Notes under the pieces: generated by a model | The model's database searches: none | The model's input: only the letters and a program-made list of their open reading frames with translations | What the model was told of the DNA's origin: nothing | From: Endozoicomonas sp. 8E | GTDB taxonomy: Bacteria > Pseudomonadota > Gammaproteobacteria > Pseudomonadales > Endozoicomonadaceae | Assembly: GCF_032883915.1 (NCBI RefSeq) | Contig: NZ_CP120717.1 | Coordinates: 1,432,501 to 1,496,500 of the forward strand | Direction: 5' to 3' | DNA length: 64,000 nt | In this document: positions 34,341 through 43,656 of the stretch, piece by piece | How the letters are laid out: each line of letters starts with the position of its first letter | Position numbering within the stretch: position 1 is the stretch's first letter | Made by a program: the position numbers and the translations under genes

Positions 34341-35624
34341 TCAGAAGGGCTGGTTAATAAAGATTCGAAGCCGGTTGTCTTCTTTACTGCTGGCGATTTC
34401 AGTTCTTACAGTGACCCCTTCCACCTTAAAGCGGACACCGCCACCCACGCTGTATTTCATATCGGTGTGGAGTTCTCTCAGGTCGAAGTCGTCTGCAACG
34501 CGGCCAGCATCAAGAAACAGGGTCCATTGCCACCAGGGAATATCGTACAGAGGTCCGATGAAAGGCAGATTTTCAAGTGGCTGCCAGAGGGGAACAGCTC
34601 GATACTCCAGACTATAAGACACTGCTGATCGGCCATGGAAACGCTCGTTGTTGTATCCTCTCAGCTTATCCCAGCCTCCCAGGGAGATCCCGGCAAAAGA
34701 AGGGGGGCGCTTGTACTCTTCAACGCCATTGACATCGGTAGTGTCGTTCCAGGTGGGCGTATCAGCCAGCCAGGCGTTCAATGCGATGACCTGCTGATCA
34801 AGATAGTCATTGCTACCCAGGTTAAAGAACTTACTGAACTCAAATTGCCAGGTTGTCCAGTCTACACGGCTTTCGCTACCCCAGTCTTTGGTGTAAGTGA
34901 AGGTTGTCTGACTGCCGCGGGTCGGCAATTGACTGGCGTTACGATTGTCGTAATCCAGAGTGAGCTTGATACCGGCAGCCTTGTCTGCAGAATCTGTTGA
35001 GTGGTCTTCAAGTTCCAGACTTTCGTAAAAAGGCTGAATTTCGAAAGAGCTGATGCCGGATGTCAGAGGGTTCCAGACTTTACCCGCAGCAGCATTGCCC
35101 AGTGCATCCTGTTTCAGGCTGGACAGTGCACCATTTCGACCTTCTGCAATGGGCAAAATGTATTTGAAACGGGCTGAATAGCTTTGTTCAATACTGCCGG
35201 GAGTTATGAAGTTTTCCTTGCTCGACTCATTGCTGCCTGCTTGCTCCTCGGAAAAGTCAGGGTTGCCGGTCAAATAATAATTGGACCGTTTGTAATCACC
35301 ATAAAGCGCATTGACACTCACCAGCATCTGATCAAAACCGGGAGTGATGAGGTTATAAAGACCGGCATAGGCCATCGCAGAGCCATTGCTGGAGGCGATG
35401 GCGGTTCCGAACAGAGAGGCTTGTGGTTGTCCAATGCCTTTAATAAGTCCGGCACCACCCAAAGCAGTGCCCCAGTCTTCAGAACTGAACAGGAAGGGGA
35501 CTCCGGCAAAGTCGTATTCTTCACTTGCAGGCTCCGCAGCAAACACGCTTTGAAGTCCAGCAGTCAAGAGTACAGAAGCTCCAACAAGCTTTGTTTTTTG
35601 TCCGCGTTGGGTATTTTTGCGCAT
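34341..35624 (-). CDS. Omp85-type outer-membrane beta-barrel without POTRA domains
   Basis: 427 residues. The basic signal peptide ends VFA|AE. The rest is a predicted 16-stranded barrel resembling the C-terminal 'surface antigen' domain of BamA/TamA: alternating strands, the conserved barrel-lumen motif LRGY (GGWDKLRGYNNERFHG) and FLDAGRVADDF, VGGGVRFKVEGVTVRTEIA near the end, and a C-terminal Phe (INQPF) typical of BAM substrates. N-terminal POTRA repeats are missing, so it is a short 'barrel-only' member. Such proteins have been linked to lipid or solute passage rather than protein assembly. No operon partners are evident. Confidence 0.75.
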   Translation of the reverse strand: MRKNTQRGQKTKLVGASVLLTAGLQSVFAAEPASEEYDFAGVPFLFSSEDWGTALGGAGLIKGIGQPQASLFGTAIASSNGSAMAYAGLYNLITPGFDQMLVSVNALYGDYKRSNYYLTGNPDFSEEQAGSNESSKENFITPGSIEQSYSARFKYILPIAEGRNGALSSLKQDALGNAAAGKVWNPLTSGISSFEIQPFYESLELEDHSTDSADKAAGIKLTLDYDNRNASQLPTRGSQTTFTYTKDWGSESRVDWTTWQFEFSKFFNLGSNDYLDQQVIALNAWLADTPTWNDTTDVNGVEEYKRPPSFAGISLGGWDKLRGYNNERFHGRSAVSYSLEYRAVPLWQPLENLPFIGPLYDIPWWQWTLFLDAGRVADDFDLRELHTDMKYSVGGGVRFKVEGVTVRTEIASSKEDNRLRIFINQPF

Positions 35625-35838
35625 TGTGTGTTTAGCAGACTCTTAAGGTAATGCGCTATTTTCTAATTGGTTCCAACGTTCTGGAATAAGAGGTTGTGCT
35701 TATTGACCTGCTGAACTTTGGATTAAGCAGTCGGCCTGTTCTCAGGAAGATAAAAATCTGAGCTGAAAGTGACCTTCATAAAGTTCTGGCCAGCTAGAAG
35801 TTCGCTTCACATTGAAGTGTTTCAATATACCTGAGTTT

Positions 35839-36294
35839 TTAGTGAGGCTGACCACCATAGCTGGCCCAAACTTTAATATGATAGACATCGCCAGCATCAA
35901 CCGTTAATAACCGATCAGGATCGTAAATTTCCACCAAAGTTGGGTCTTCACCGGCGTCTTTTAACCATTTAAATTGGGCAACCTTGTCAGAGTGTTGATT
36001 GCTTTTAACCTCGAACAGCTGGATAGAGGGATCTACATCACAGAAACCCGCCCCCTGTAGGTAATAAATTCTCATGGTTTGTCCGTTTCCCGGAGTCGTC
36101 TGCAAAGTCCACGGTGAGACATGGTCGATACATTCTCTTGGCAGTCCCGTAGTTACTGTGAAGGTATCGGCACCGGCTCCCTGTAAGAATTCTATCTCTG
36201 CCAGACCAACGGGGTAGGCGTTCAGGGAGAACAGCCATAACAAAATCGTAAAAAACGTTATCGTAAAAGTTTGGTTTGCATTTTGCTTCGACAT
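35839..36294 (-). CDS. Secreted hypothetical protein
   Basis: 151 residues with signal peptide MSKQNANQTFTITFFTILLWLFSLNAYPVGLA|EI. The mature part is short and beta-rich with two cysteines (PRECIDH, GAGFCDVDP) that may form a disulfide, and a repeated IEFLQGAGADT / IYYLQGAGFCD motif. The ATG has GGAG upstream (TTGGAGATTTAATT). No family was recognised. It is flanked by more than 200 bases on the Omp85 side and diverges from the SufS-SufE gene. Confidence 0.65.
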   Translation of the reverse strand: MSKQNANQTFTITFFTILLWLFSLNAYPVGLAEIEFLQGAGADTFTVTTGLPRECIDHVSPWTLQTTPGNGQTMRIYYLQGAGFCDVDPSIQLFEVKSNQHSDKVAQFKWLKDAGEDPTLVEIYDPDRLLTVDAGDVYHIKVWASYGGQPH

Positions 36295-36530
36295 AATTAA
36301 ATCTCCAATTACAACAATGCAGCGTGTATTCTAGAACACCCTGAGGTTTATGTGAGCATAAATGGTTAATGCCAGAGAAGAACAACCATAAGGTAGATAA
36401 CTTCTCGTTTCTTGATAATTTACAGGCTAAGCATCGTCAGAAATCCAGACTTTAATATTGTCGCTACCGTTAATTGATAATAATCCGCATTCATCAATAC
36501 AATGCCCGCATCGAATCAGGAAAGGCTCTT

Positions 36531-38219
36531 ATGAACCTGAAAAAGCAGTTTCCCATTCTGGAACAGCGTGCCCATGGCCATCCGTTGGTGTATTTGGATA
36601 ATGCTGCCACCACCCAGAAACCTTTCCCGGTCATTGAGGCCATAGATCGCTTTTATCGGGAAGCCAATGCCAATGTCCATCGAGCGTCACACTACCTGAG
36701 TGCTCGCTCAACCCATGCTTTTGAGGACGCGAGGGAGGAGGTCAAGCATTTCCTGAATGCCGCCAGTTCTGATGAAATTATCTGGACGCGGGGCGCGACA
36801 GAAGCTCTGAATCTGGTCGCTCAAAGTTGGGGCAGAAGTCAGTTGCAGCCGGGCGATGAAATTCTGCTTTCGGCCATGGAGCATCATGCCAATATTGTGC
36901 CCTGGCAGCTGGTCGCCGAACAAACAGGCGCTGTGATCAAAGTCATCAGTGTCACCAGGCAGGGAGAGCTTGATAGCAACAGTTTTCGTGAACAGTTGAC
37001 GGACAGAACCAGGATTCTTGTTATTACCCATGTCTCCAACGCGATTGGAACAGTGAACCCGCTTCAAACCCTTATTCCTGAAGCCAAAGCCAGGGGCGCA
37101 TTGGTGCTGGTGGATGGCGCCCAGGCAGTGGCGCACTCTTGCATTGACGTACAGAAACTTAACTGTGACTTCTATGTTTTTTCCGGCCATAAAGTATTTG
37201 GCCCAACCGGTATCGGTGTTTTATACGGTCGTAAAGCCTTACTGGAAGACATGCCACCCTGGCAGGCCGGGGGAGAAATGATTCGGAAGGTCAGTTTCAG
37301 CGGCACTTCGTTCAACGATTTACCCTTCAAATTCGAAGCGGGTACTCCCAATGTGTCGGGTGTGATCGGACTTGGGGAAGCCATCCGCTTTATGAGATCA
37401 CTGGATATGAGAGAGGTCGCTGAGCATGAAGACAGGCTGAGAAGGAAAACGGAAGCAGGTCTGAGGAATATTCCCGGAGTCACGTTGGTGGGGGAAGCCA
37501 GAGAGAAAGTGTCTGTCGTCTCTTTTGTGGTCGAAGGGTTTCACAATCAGGATATTGGTCTATTGCTGGATCAACAGGGTATTGCCGTCAGGACTGGCCA
37601 TCATTGCACCATGCCGTTGATGGAGCATCTGGGATTGTCAGGAACCGTCAGAGCTTCCTTTTCTCTCTATAACACACTTGATGATGTGGATGCCTTCCTG
37701 CTGGCACTGACCGGTATTGTGAACGGCGAGTTTGATGCTGTTCCCCAGAGCAAAGAGGTTAAAGCTGATTCAGCCTTCTTCAACCAGCTTGAAGGTGAAG
37801 ATGCGGCCGAGTTTACGAAAAATCAGATTTTCCAGACAATCACCAATGCCCGAAGCTGGCAGGAAAAGTACCTTCATATTATGACGCTTGGCAAGAAACT
37901 GCCTCCCCTGCCAGAAACGATGAGAACCGAAGAGTCACGACTTCATGGCTGTGAAAGTACCGTCTGGTTGCATCATTTTTATGACGAGCAGTCCATGAAG
38001 CTGTTCTTCGCCGCGGATTCTGATGCCAGAGTGATCAGGGGGCTCATCGCTATCGTGATTTCCGTCTTTAACGGTTGTACACCAAAAGACATCAGTCGTT
38101 TTGATATCGATGGATGGTTTGCCAGTCTGGACCTGTACAACCATCTGAGCCCATCACGGGGCAATGGGCTAAGGGCGATTATAGAAGAGATCAGATCTAT
38201 CGCTCACCGGTTTGAATAA
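36531..38219 (+). CDS. Fused cysteine desulfurase SufS - sulfur acceptor SufE
   Basis: 562 residues from the ATG at 36531 (AGGAAAGG upstream); the frame opens at 36474. Residues 1-405 are a class V aminotransferase-fold, PLP-dependent cysteine desulfurase: YLDNAATTQKP, HRASHYLSARST, PLP-binding Lys221 in SGHKVFGPTG and the mobile-loop Cys359 in RTGHHCTMPL, all of the SufS/CsdA group. From about residue 425 a SufE/CsdE domain follows (WQEKYLHIMTLGKKLPPLPE), with the sulfur-accepting Cys474 in LHGCESTVW. The fusion would pass persulfide intramolecularly for Fe-S assembly. The rest of a suf operon is absent. Its last 23 bases overlap the convergent transporter gene. Confidence 0.92.
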   Translation: MNLKKQFPILEQRAHGHPLVYLDNAATTQKPFPVIEAIDRFYREANANVHRASHYLSARSTHAFEDAREEVKHFLNAASSDEIIWTRGATEALNLVAQSWGRSQLQPGDEILLSAMEHHANIVPWQLVAEQTGAVIKVISVTRQGELDSNSFREQLTDRTRILVITHVSNAIGTVNPLQTLIPEAKARGALVLVDGAQAVAHSCIDVQKLNCDFYVFSGHKVFGPTGIGVLYGRKALLEDMPPWQAGGEMIRKVSFSGTSFNDLPFKFEAGTPNVSGVIGLGEAIRFMRSLDMREVAEHEDRLRRKTEAGLRNIPGVTLVGEAREKVSVVSFVVEGFHNQDIGLLLDQQGIAVRTGHHCTMPLMEHLGLSGTVRASFSLYNTLDDVDAFLLALTGIVNGEFDAVPQSKEVKADSAFFNQLEGEDAAEFTKNQIFQTITNARSWQEKYLHIMTLGKKLPPLPETMRTEESRLHGCESTVWLHHFYDEQSMKLFFAADSDARVIRGLIAIVISVFNGCTPKDISRFDIDGWFASLDLYNHLSPSRGNGLRAIIEEIRSIAHRFE

Positions 38220-39129
38220 CGGTATCTTTCTTTGCCCACCAGGCCGCCAGAACAGAGCCTGTGATGTTATGCCAGATGCTGAAGAATGTAGCCGGCAGGG
38301 CGGCGGCAGGCATAAAGAATTTGGTAGCCAGAACAACGGCCAGACCGGAGTTCTGCATCCCGACTTCAATGGCGACGGTCTTGCAGGTTTTCCGGTCAAA
38401 GCCTGACAGATGTGCTGCCAGATAACCCAGACTCAGTCCTGTGCCATTGTGCAAAGCCACTGCCAGAATGGTAATGAGTCCAATTTCTGGCAGCTCCTGA
38501 GCATTAGACGCCACGACGACGGCAATGACCAGAAGGATGCTAGCCATGGAACAGACGGGAAACAGGGGGTTCAGTTTTTGCACAAAACCATGGCAGAAAT
38601 GATTGATCAGAACCCCCAGTGCCACTGGTAAAACAACTATCCTGGCCAAGCTCCACATCATTGCCAGTGGCTCCACTTCAATATACTGGTGGGCAAGCAG
38701 ACTGATTAACAAGGGGGTAGCGAAAGCGCCTATCAGGGTTGATGCAGCGGTCATTGAAATGGACAGTGCAACATCGCCCCTGGCCAGATAACACAGCACG
38801 TTAGAAGCGGTCCCCCCGGCAACACTGCCCGCCAGAATCATGCCTATTGTCAGATCGGCAGGAAGACTCAGAAATTGTGCAATCAATAACCCGGCAAAAG
38901 GCATGATGCCAAATTGCAGAATCACTCCTGCAGAGAGTGCGGGTAAACGATTTTTGATTCGGGCGAAGTCGGTCACTGATAAGGTCAGTCCCATAAACAA
39001 CATGATCAGGCTGAGTCCGGGAGTAATCAGGTAACCAAGGTGGTCAAAGCTTTCGGGGAAGAAATAAGCCAAGGTTGAAAAGATAACCGCCCACAAAGGA
39101 AAAAGTCGTGTCATCGTATTCAAAAGCAT
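38197..39129 (-). CDS. Bile acid:sodium symporter (BASS) family transporter
   Basis: 310 residues from the ATG at 39129; a GTG at 39144 would add five residues. About nine to ten hydrophobic membrane segments. Motifs: PGLSLIMLFMGLTLSV (YocS/PanS type), GMILAGSVAGGTASNVLCYLARGDVALSI in the core domain and the ligand-site motif VAIEVGMQNSGLAVVLA. Bacterial members carry pantoate, other organic anions or keto acids with sodium; bile acids are the name-giving substrates only. The C-terminus (KKDTVIQTGER) overlaps the end of the SufS-SufE gene by 23 bases in the opposite direction. Confidence 0.85.
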   Translation of the reverse strand: MLLNTMTRLFPLWAVIFSTLAYFFPESFDHLGYLITPGLSLIMLFMGLTLSVTDFARIKNRLPALSAGVILQFGIMPFAGLLIAQFLSLPADLTIGMILAGSVAGGTASNVLCYLARGDVALSISMTAASTLIGAFATPLLISLLAHQYIEVEPLAMMWSLARIVVLPVALGVLINHFCHGFVQKLNPLFPVCSMASILLVIAVVVASNAQELPEIGLITILAVALHNGTGLSLGYLAAHLSGFDRKTCKTVAIEVGMQNSGLAVVLATKFFMPAAALPATFFSIWHNITGSVLAAWWAKKDTVIQTGER

Positions 39130-39371
39130 GAAGGATTTTTCCACTCCAACCGTTAATCATTGGCAGCTAAAGATTTTCTTGAGTCGCTAGATAAATCTTA
39201 AACCAATGTGAACCCGGGTGACAGACTACTCAGAGCAAGTTGGGTGGCAGAGGGAGCATCGAAACGGACAATCTGTTTTTGCTGCAAGCTGCTTATTCTG
39301 GCAATGAGTAAAAACCGGATTGGCGTTGATCAGGAGTAAATCAATAACGATAAAGCAGGAGCTTAACTCCT

Positions 39372-39758
39372 ATGGCCATCAGTTTTGAATCTGCGTTGGG
39401 TGTTCATCCCCAGGCACTGGCGTTTCGGGGAGTCCGTGCTGAAGTAATTGCCGGAAACCTGGCAAACATTGATACACCGGGATTTAAAGCCCGGGATGTA
39501 GAGTTTAAAACCATCTTGAATGGGCAACTTTCCGGAGATTCCACCACCGACGGCAGGCATCTGGAAATGCCAGCCACTGAGCAAAACAATTCAATGTTGT
39601 ATCGCATTCCATTCCATCAAACCACCGATGGCAACTCGGTAGAATTGGGCGTTGAGCAGGCATCCTTCTCTCAGAATGCTATGGACTTTCAAACCAGTCT
39701 TATTTTTCTCCGTAAAAAGCTCGGCTCCCTCGAGCAGGCTATTAAAGGAGGTCGATAA
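39372..39758 (+). CDS. flgB: Flagellar basal-body rod protein FlgB
   Basis: 128 residues. Proximal rod subunit, exported by the flagellar type III apparatus. It has the rod-protein N-terminal motif FRGVRAEVIAGNLANIDTPGFKARDVEF and a C-terminal amphipathic helix (FQTSLIFLRKKLGSLEQAIKG). It is the first gene of a long plus-strand flagellar operon; its 227-base upstream gap must hold the operon promoter, but neither a sigma-54 nor a sigma-28 site with correct spacing was found there. It abuts flgC with no gap. Confidence 0.95.
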   Translation: MAISFESALGVHPQALAFRGVRAEVIAGNLANIDTPGFKARDVEFKTILNGQLSGDSTTDGRHLEMPATEQNNSMLYRIPFHQTTDGNSVELGVEQASFSQNAMDFQTSLIFLRKKLGSLEQAIKGGR

Positions 39759-40178
39759 ATGAAACTGGACAACCTCTATGAAATATCCGGTTCGGCACTG
39801 AATGCTCAGATGGTTCGTCTTAATACCATTGCCAGTAATCTGGCTAATATCTCCAGTGCAGGCAGCACGCCTGAAGAAGCTTACCGTCCTGTCAAACCTG
39901 TTTTTTCAGCCATTTACAAGCAGGCTGTTGGCGAAAATAAGGGAGCTGCCCTGGTGCAGGTTGATGATGTTTTGGAAATGCCACCGAGTGCTAAAAACAA
40001 ACGATACGAGCCTGATAACCCTCTGGCTGACCAAGAGGGTTATGTTTTCTATCCCGATATCAATGTGATGCAGGAAATGGCTGACATGCTGTCAGCCACT
40101 CGCAGCTACCAGAGCAGTATGGAAGTTATGGTTAGCGCCAAGAAATTGCAGCAACGATTGCTGTCACTTGGTGAGTAA
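39759..40178 (+). CDS. flgC: Flagellar basal-body rod protein FlgC
   Basis: 139 residues, usual length. Proximal rod subunit. N-terminal LNAQMVRLNTIASNLANISSAGST is the shared rod/hook motif; the C-terminal INVMQEMADMLSATRSYQSSMEVM is diagnostic of FlgC. The start codon follows the flgB stop directly, with AAAGGAGGTC inside the end of flgB as ribosome-binding site. Confidence 0.95.
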   Translation: MKLDNLYEISGSALNAQMVRLNTIASNLANISSAGSTPEEAYRPVKPVFSAIYKQAVGENKGAALVQVDDVLEMPPSAKNKRYEPDNPLADQEGYVFYPDINVMQEMADMLSATRSYQSSMEVMVSAKKLQQRLLSLGE

Positions 40179-40189
40179 AAAGGAGAATT

Positions 40190-40831
40190 ATGACAGGCAT
40201 TAATTCGGTTTCATCTGGCAGCAGCGTTAACGCTGTGAACAATGACAGCAGAACGCTACAGGTCAATCAGGATCAGTTTATCGAACTGTTCATTGCACAA
40301 TTGAACAACCAGGACCCGCTGGCGCCGATGGACACCAACCAGATGCTGACACAGCTTTCCCAAATATCCTCTGTTGAAAGCCTCAACTCTATTGATGATC
40401 GAATTGGTGGTCTGACCAGTTCGCTTCAGCAGTCCCAGTCTCTGGGGGCTGCCGGACTGGTTGGCAAAGAAGTCTGGGTTGATTCCAATAGCCTGTCGGT
40501 AGAAGAAAAAGGTCAATACAGCGGGCGAACCGAGCTGCAGGTCAATGCTTCGGACGTTCTTATCAGGGTTTATACGGCCGATGGTAGCCTGGTTCAGTCC
40601 AAATCACTGGGACAGCAGTCGGCAGGCATTATTCCATTCACTCTGGATGATCTTGCTCCCGGGCAATACACAGTCACTGCGACCGGAGTCAACGGTAATG
40701 AAGCCTACAGCGGTAAGCTGTCTATGAAATCTACAGTGACTGGTATCAATATGACCAGTTCCGGAAGTGAATTAAGGCTTGAAGGCATGGGATCTGTGCC
40801 ACTGTCTTCTATCTCAACAATTGGCAAATAA
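40190..40831 (+). CDS. flgD: Flagellar hook-capping protein FlgD
   Basis: 213 residues. Scaffold cap that lets hook subunits polymerise and is later discarded. The conserved N-terminal export/cap region is DQFIELFIAQLNNQDPLAPMDTNQMLTQLSQISSVESL. The C-terminal half has the Ig-like/FlgD-Tudor layout (VRVYTADGSLVQSKSLGQQSAG, PFTLDDLAPGQYTVTATG). AAAGGAG lies before the ATG. It is positioned between flgC and flgE, as usual. Confidence 0.94.
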   Translation: MTGINSVSSGSSVNAVNNDSRTLQVNQDQFIELFIAQLNNQDPLAPMDTNQMLTQLSQISSVESLNSIDDRIGGLTSSLQQSQSLGAAGLVGKEVWVDSNSLSVEEKGQYSGRTELQVNASDVLIRVYTADGSLVQSKSLGQQSAGIIPFTLDDLAPGQYTVTATGVNGNEAYSGKLSMKSTVTGINMTSSGSELRLEGMGSVPLSSISTIGK

Positions 40832-40852
40832 GACTGTCAGGGAGGGTGGGGA

Positions 40853-42073
40853 ATGTCGTTTAGAATCGGGTTGACCGGATTAAATGCTGCACAGCAGGAT
40901 CTGGAAATAGTCAGTAATAATATCGCCAACAGTAATACTATTGGCTTTAAAGGTTCCCGTGCAGAATTTTCTGATGTTTATGCCTCTTCAATAGGTGGCG
41001 GTAATGGTCAGGTAGCAGGTGTTGAGGTGGCATCTATCAGCCAGCAGTTCTCACAGGGCAGTATCACTTCAACAGATAATGCGCTTGATATGGCGGTTAA
41101 TGGTCAGGGTTTTTTTGTCGTAAATGACAATGGCCAAATGAATTACACCAGAGCCGGTTTCTTCCAGTTAGATGCCAATAATAATGTGGTCAATAATAAG
41201 GGCCTGAGGCTTCAGGGGTATTCAGCGGATGCATCAGGCAACGTACTGGCTGGTACCCAGACTGACCTGAAAATCAACCAGACCTCTATACCCGCCCAGG
41301 CTACTACCGATGTGGTGACGCTTGCCAATCTGGATGCCAGAACGGATGCCATCACGCCTGCTGTGGCAATAGACCCAACCAACCGGTCTACCTTTAATTC
41401 CACCATGGCATTTAATGTTAATGACAGTCTGGGTGGATCGCACACCGTCAGTATGTATTTTGCAAAGACTGCAGATAACGCCTGGAACATTGAATATTAT
41501 TTTGATGGGCAGGGGCCGGACCTGACTCAGCCGGTCACATTTAATAACGATGGAACACTGGCAACCCCTGTTGGCGGCGCGGTAACGCTGGGTATTCCAG
41601 CCGGGGATGCGCGACTGTCCGGTGCTGACGCGATGAGCTTCAATATCGATTTTTCAGATTTCACTCAGTTGGGCACTGACTCATCGGTAAACCGGGTAAC
41701 CCAGAATGGTTTTCCTCCGGGCTCACTCAACGGTATTCAGATTACTGCAGACGGTATTCTTCAGGCTCTTTACTCCAACGGACAAACCCAGGTTCAGGGG
41801 CAGATCGTTCTGGCCGATTTTGCTAACGACAGTGGTTTGATTCCAATGGGGGACAGCCTCTGGCAATCAAGCTTTGCTTCAGGTAATGCTGCTTTGGGTA
41901 TTCCGGGAGCGGGTGTTATGGGTTCCCTGGAGTCAGGAGCACTGGAACAATCCAATGTCGACATCTCTTTGCAACTGGTGCGTTTGATTGAGGCCCAGAG
42001 TAACTATCAGGCCAATGCCAAAACCATTGAAACCAGTAACAATCTTACTCAGGCACTGATGAATATTATCTAA
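40853..42073 (+). CDS. flgE: Flagellar hook protein FlgE
   Basis: 406 residues, similar to E. coli FlgE (402). Main hook subunit. N-terminal FRIGLTGLNAAQQDLEIVSNNIANSNTIGFKGSRAEFSDVY and the C-terminal LQLVRLIEAQSNYQANAKTIETSN form the coiled-coil core; GQGFFVVNDNGQMNYTRAGFF is the first surface domain. The start has GGGAGGGTGGGGA upstream. It overlaps flgF by one base (TAATG). Confidence 0.95.
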   Translation: MSFRIGLTGLNAAQQDLEIVSNNIANSNTIGFKGSRAEFSDVYASSIGGGNGQVAGVEVASISQQFSQGSITSTDNALDMAVNGQGFFVVNDNGQMNYTRAGFFQLDANNNVVNNKGLRLQGYSADASGNVLAGTQTDLKINQTSIPAQATTDVVTLANLDARTDAITPAVAIDPTNRSTFNSTMAFNVNDSLGGSHTVSMYFAKTADNAWNIEYYFDGQGPDLTQPVTFNNDGTLATPVGGAVTLGIPAGDARLSGADAMSFNIDFSDFTQLGTDSSVNRVTQNGFPPGSLNGIQITADGILQALYSNGQTQVQGQIVLADFANDSGLIPMGDSLWQSSFASGNAALGIPGAGVMGSLESGALEQSNVDISLQLVRLIEAQSNYQANAKTIETSNNLTQALMNII

Positions 42074-42807
42074 TGGATAAAGTTCTATATATCAGCACAG
42101 CCGGAGCCAATCTGGCCATGCAAGCCCAACAGGTACATGCCAATAACCTGGCTAATGTCTCTACTCCCGGATTCCGCCGGGACTTTGTCAGCAGTATGGC
42201 CGTGGAAATGAAGGGTGATGGCCTTGAAGCGCGGGTGATGCCCAAAATGCGTGGACTCGGTAGTCGTTTTGCCAGCGGTGCAATGGAGACTACCGGTCGT
42301 GCAATGGATGTTGCGATCAGTGGCAGTGGCTGGTTTGCAGTCCAGGGGAGTGATGGCAATGAAGCTTATACCCGTGCCGGACAGTTAAAAATAGATGATG
42401 AAGGTAATGTACTGACAGCCGGTGGGCTTGCCGTGATCGGAGATGGCGGGCCTCTTCAGTTACCGGATAATCAGTCTGTCACCTTTGGTGTAGACGGCAC
42501 GGTAAGTATTGTGCCTGCTGAGGGCGGCAATCCTGTTCAGGTAGGCCAGTTAAAGCTGGTGAATCCGGGTATTACAGAAATTAGCAAAGGTGCAGACGGG
42601 CTTTTTCGTTCGATTGAAGGTGGAGAGCTTGAAGCAGATCCACAAGTCAGGCTGCGAAGTGGTTTTCTTGAGGGCAGCAATGTTAATGCTTTGGAAGAAA
42701 TGGTGTCGTTTTTAAGTCTCAGCCGACAGTTTGAGGCCCAGATGAAGCTGATGAAAACCGCTGGCGACATGGCTTCCGCAGGTGACCGTTTAGTCAGAGA
42801 TCAGTAA
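42073..42807 (+). CDS. flgF: Flagellar basal-body rod protein FlgF
   Basis: 244 residues, proximal rod. N-terminal LYISTAGANLAMQAQQVHANNLANVSTPGFRRDFVS; middle GSGWFAVQGSDGNEAYTRAGQL; C-terminal LEGSNVNALEEMVSFLSLSRQFEAQMKLM. The DKVLYI start and the length identify FlgF rather than FlgG. Confidence 0.94.
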   Translation: MDKVLYISTAGANLAMQAQQVHANNLANVSTPGFRRDFVSSMAVEMKGDGLEARVMPKMRGLGSRFASGAMETTGRAMDVAISGSGWFAVQGSDGNEAYTRAGQLKIDDEGNVLTAGGLAVIGDGGPLQLPDNQSVTFGVDGTVSIVPAEGGNPVQVGQLKLVNPGITEISKGADGLFRSIEGGELEADPQVRLRSGFLEGSNVNALEEMVSFLSLSRQFEAQMKLMKTAGDMASAGDRLVRDQ

Positions 42808-42847
42808 CTGACAGCAGATAACAACTTATAGCTCAAAGGATGAGTCT

Positions 42848-43633
42848 ATGAATCCCTCATTATGGGTCAGTAAAACAGGGCTGGCTGCTCAGGAAAAGCA
42901 GATGGCCATCATTTCCAACAACCTGGCCAACGTCAATACCATCGGTTTCAAACGGGATCGGGCCAGCTTTGAAGATCTCTTTTATCACATTGAAAAACAG
43001 CCGGGGGCGCTGTCAGACCAGGACAATGAACTGCCTTCCGGCCTGCAGATAGGCACCGGCGTAAAAGTTACCGGAACCCAGAAAGTGTTTACTCCCGGCA
43101 GTTATGAAACCACGAAACAGGCACTGGATGTGGCGATCATCGGTAATGGTTTTTTTCAGTTTACTCAACCAGACGGAACTGCTGCATTCTCCAGAAATGG
43201 TCAGTTTCATCTGAATGGAGATGGTCAAATAGTGAATGCCAGTGGTTTGCCCCTGGAGCCCGGCATTACCCTACCCGCTGACGCTACCGGAATCAGTATT
43301 AGTGAAGATGGCATTGTTATGGCAACTGTTCAGGGGCAGGTTGAACCGACAGAAATAGGCCAGATCACCGTTGTTAATTTTGTTAATCCGGCTGGCCTGG
43401 TGGCTCTGGGGGGGAATCTGTACCTGCAATCCAACGCCAGTGGTGATCCGGTAGAAGGCACTGCAGGTGAGGGAGGTCTGGGCTCGCTGAAACAGTTTAC
43501 TCTGGAAACATCCAATGTCAGCTCAGTGGAAGAGTTGGTCAATATGATATCAGCACAACGGGCCTATGAAATGAATTCCAAGGTCATAGCAGCGGCTGAT
43601 GAAATGATGCAGTTCGTTAACCAGACTCTTTAA
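42848..43633 (+). CDS. flgG: Flagellar distal rod protein FlgG
   Basis: 261 residues, as in E. coli (260). Forms the distal rod that crosses the peptidoglycan layer. N-terminal SLWVSKTGLAAQEKQMAIISNNLANVNTIGFKRDRASFEDLFY and C-terminal LETSNVSSVEELVNMISAQRAYEMNSKVI are close to those of E. coli FlgG. AAAGGATG precedes the ATG. Confidence 0.95.
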   Translation: MNPSLWVSKTGLAAQEKQMAIISNNLANVNTIGFKRDRASFEDLFYHIEKQPGALSDQDNELPSGLQIGTGVKVTGTQKVFTPGSYETTKQALDVAIIGNGFFQFTQPDGTAAFSRNGQFHLNGDGQIVNASGLPLEPGITLPADATGISISEDGIVMATVQGQVEPTEIGQITVVNFVNPAGLVALGGNLYLQSNASGDPVEGTAGEGGLGSLKQFTLETSNVSSVEELVNMISAQRAYEMNSKVIAAADEMMQFVNQTL

Positions 43634-43656
43634 CAGGGCTCGATAGAGGGCAGGGA

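Noticed and set aside
39145-39371. Sigma-54 promoter before flgB (TGGCAG...GAGCA)
   Set aside because: The GG to GC spacing is 8 instead of 10 bases; other GG...GC pairs in the gap also fail.
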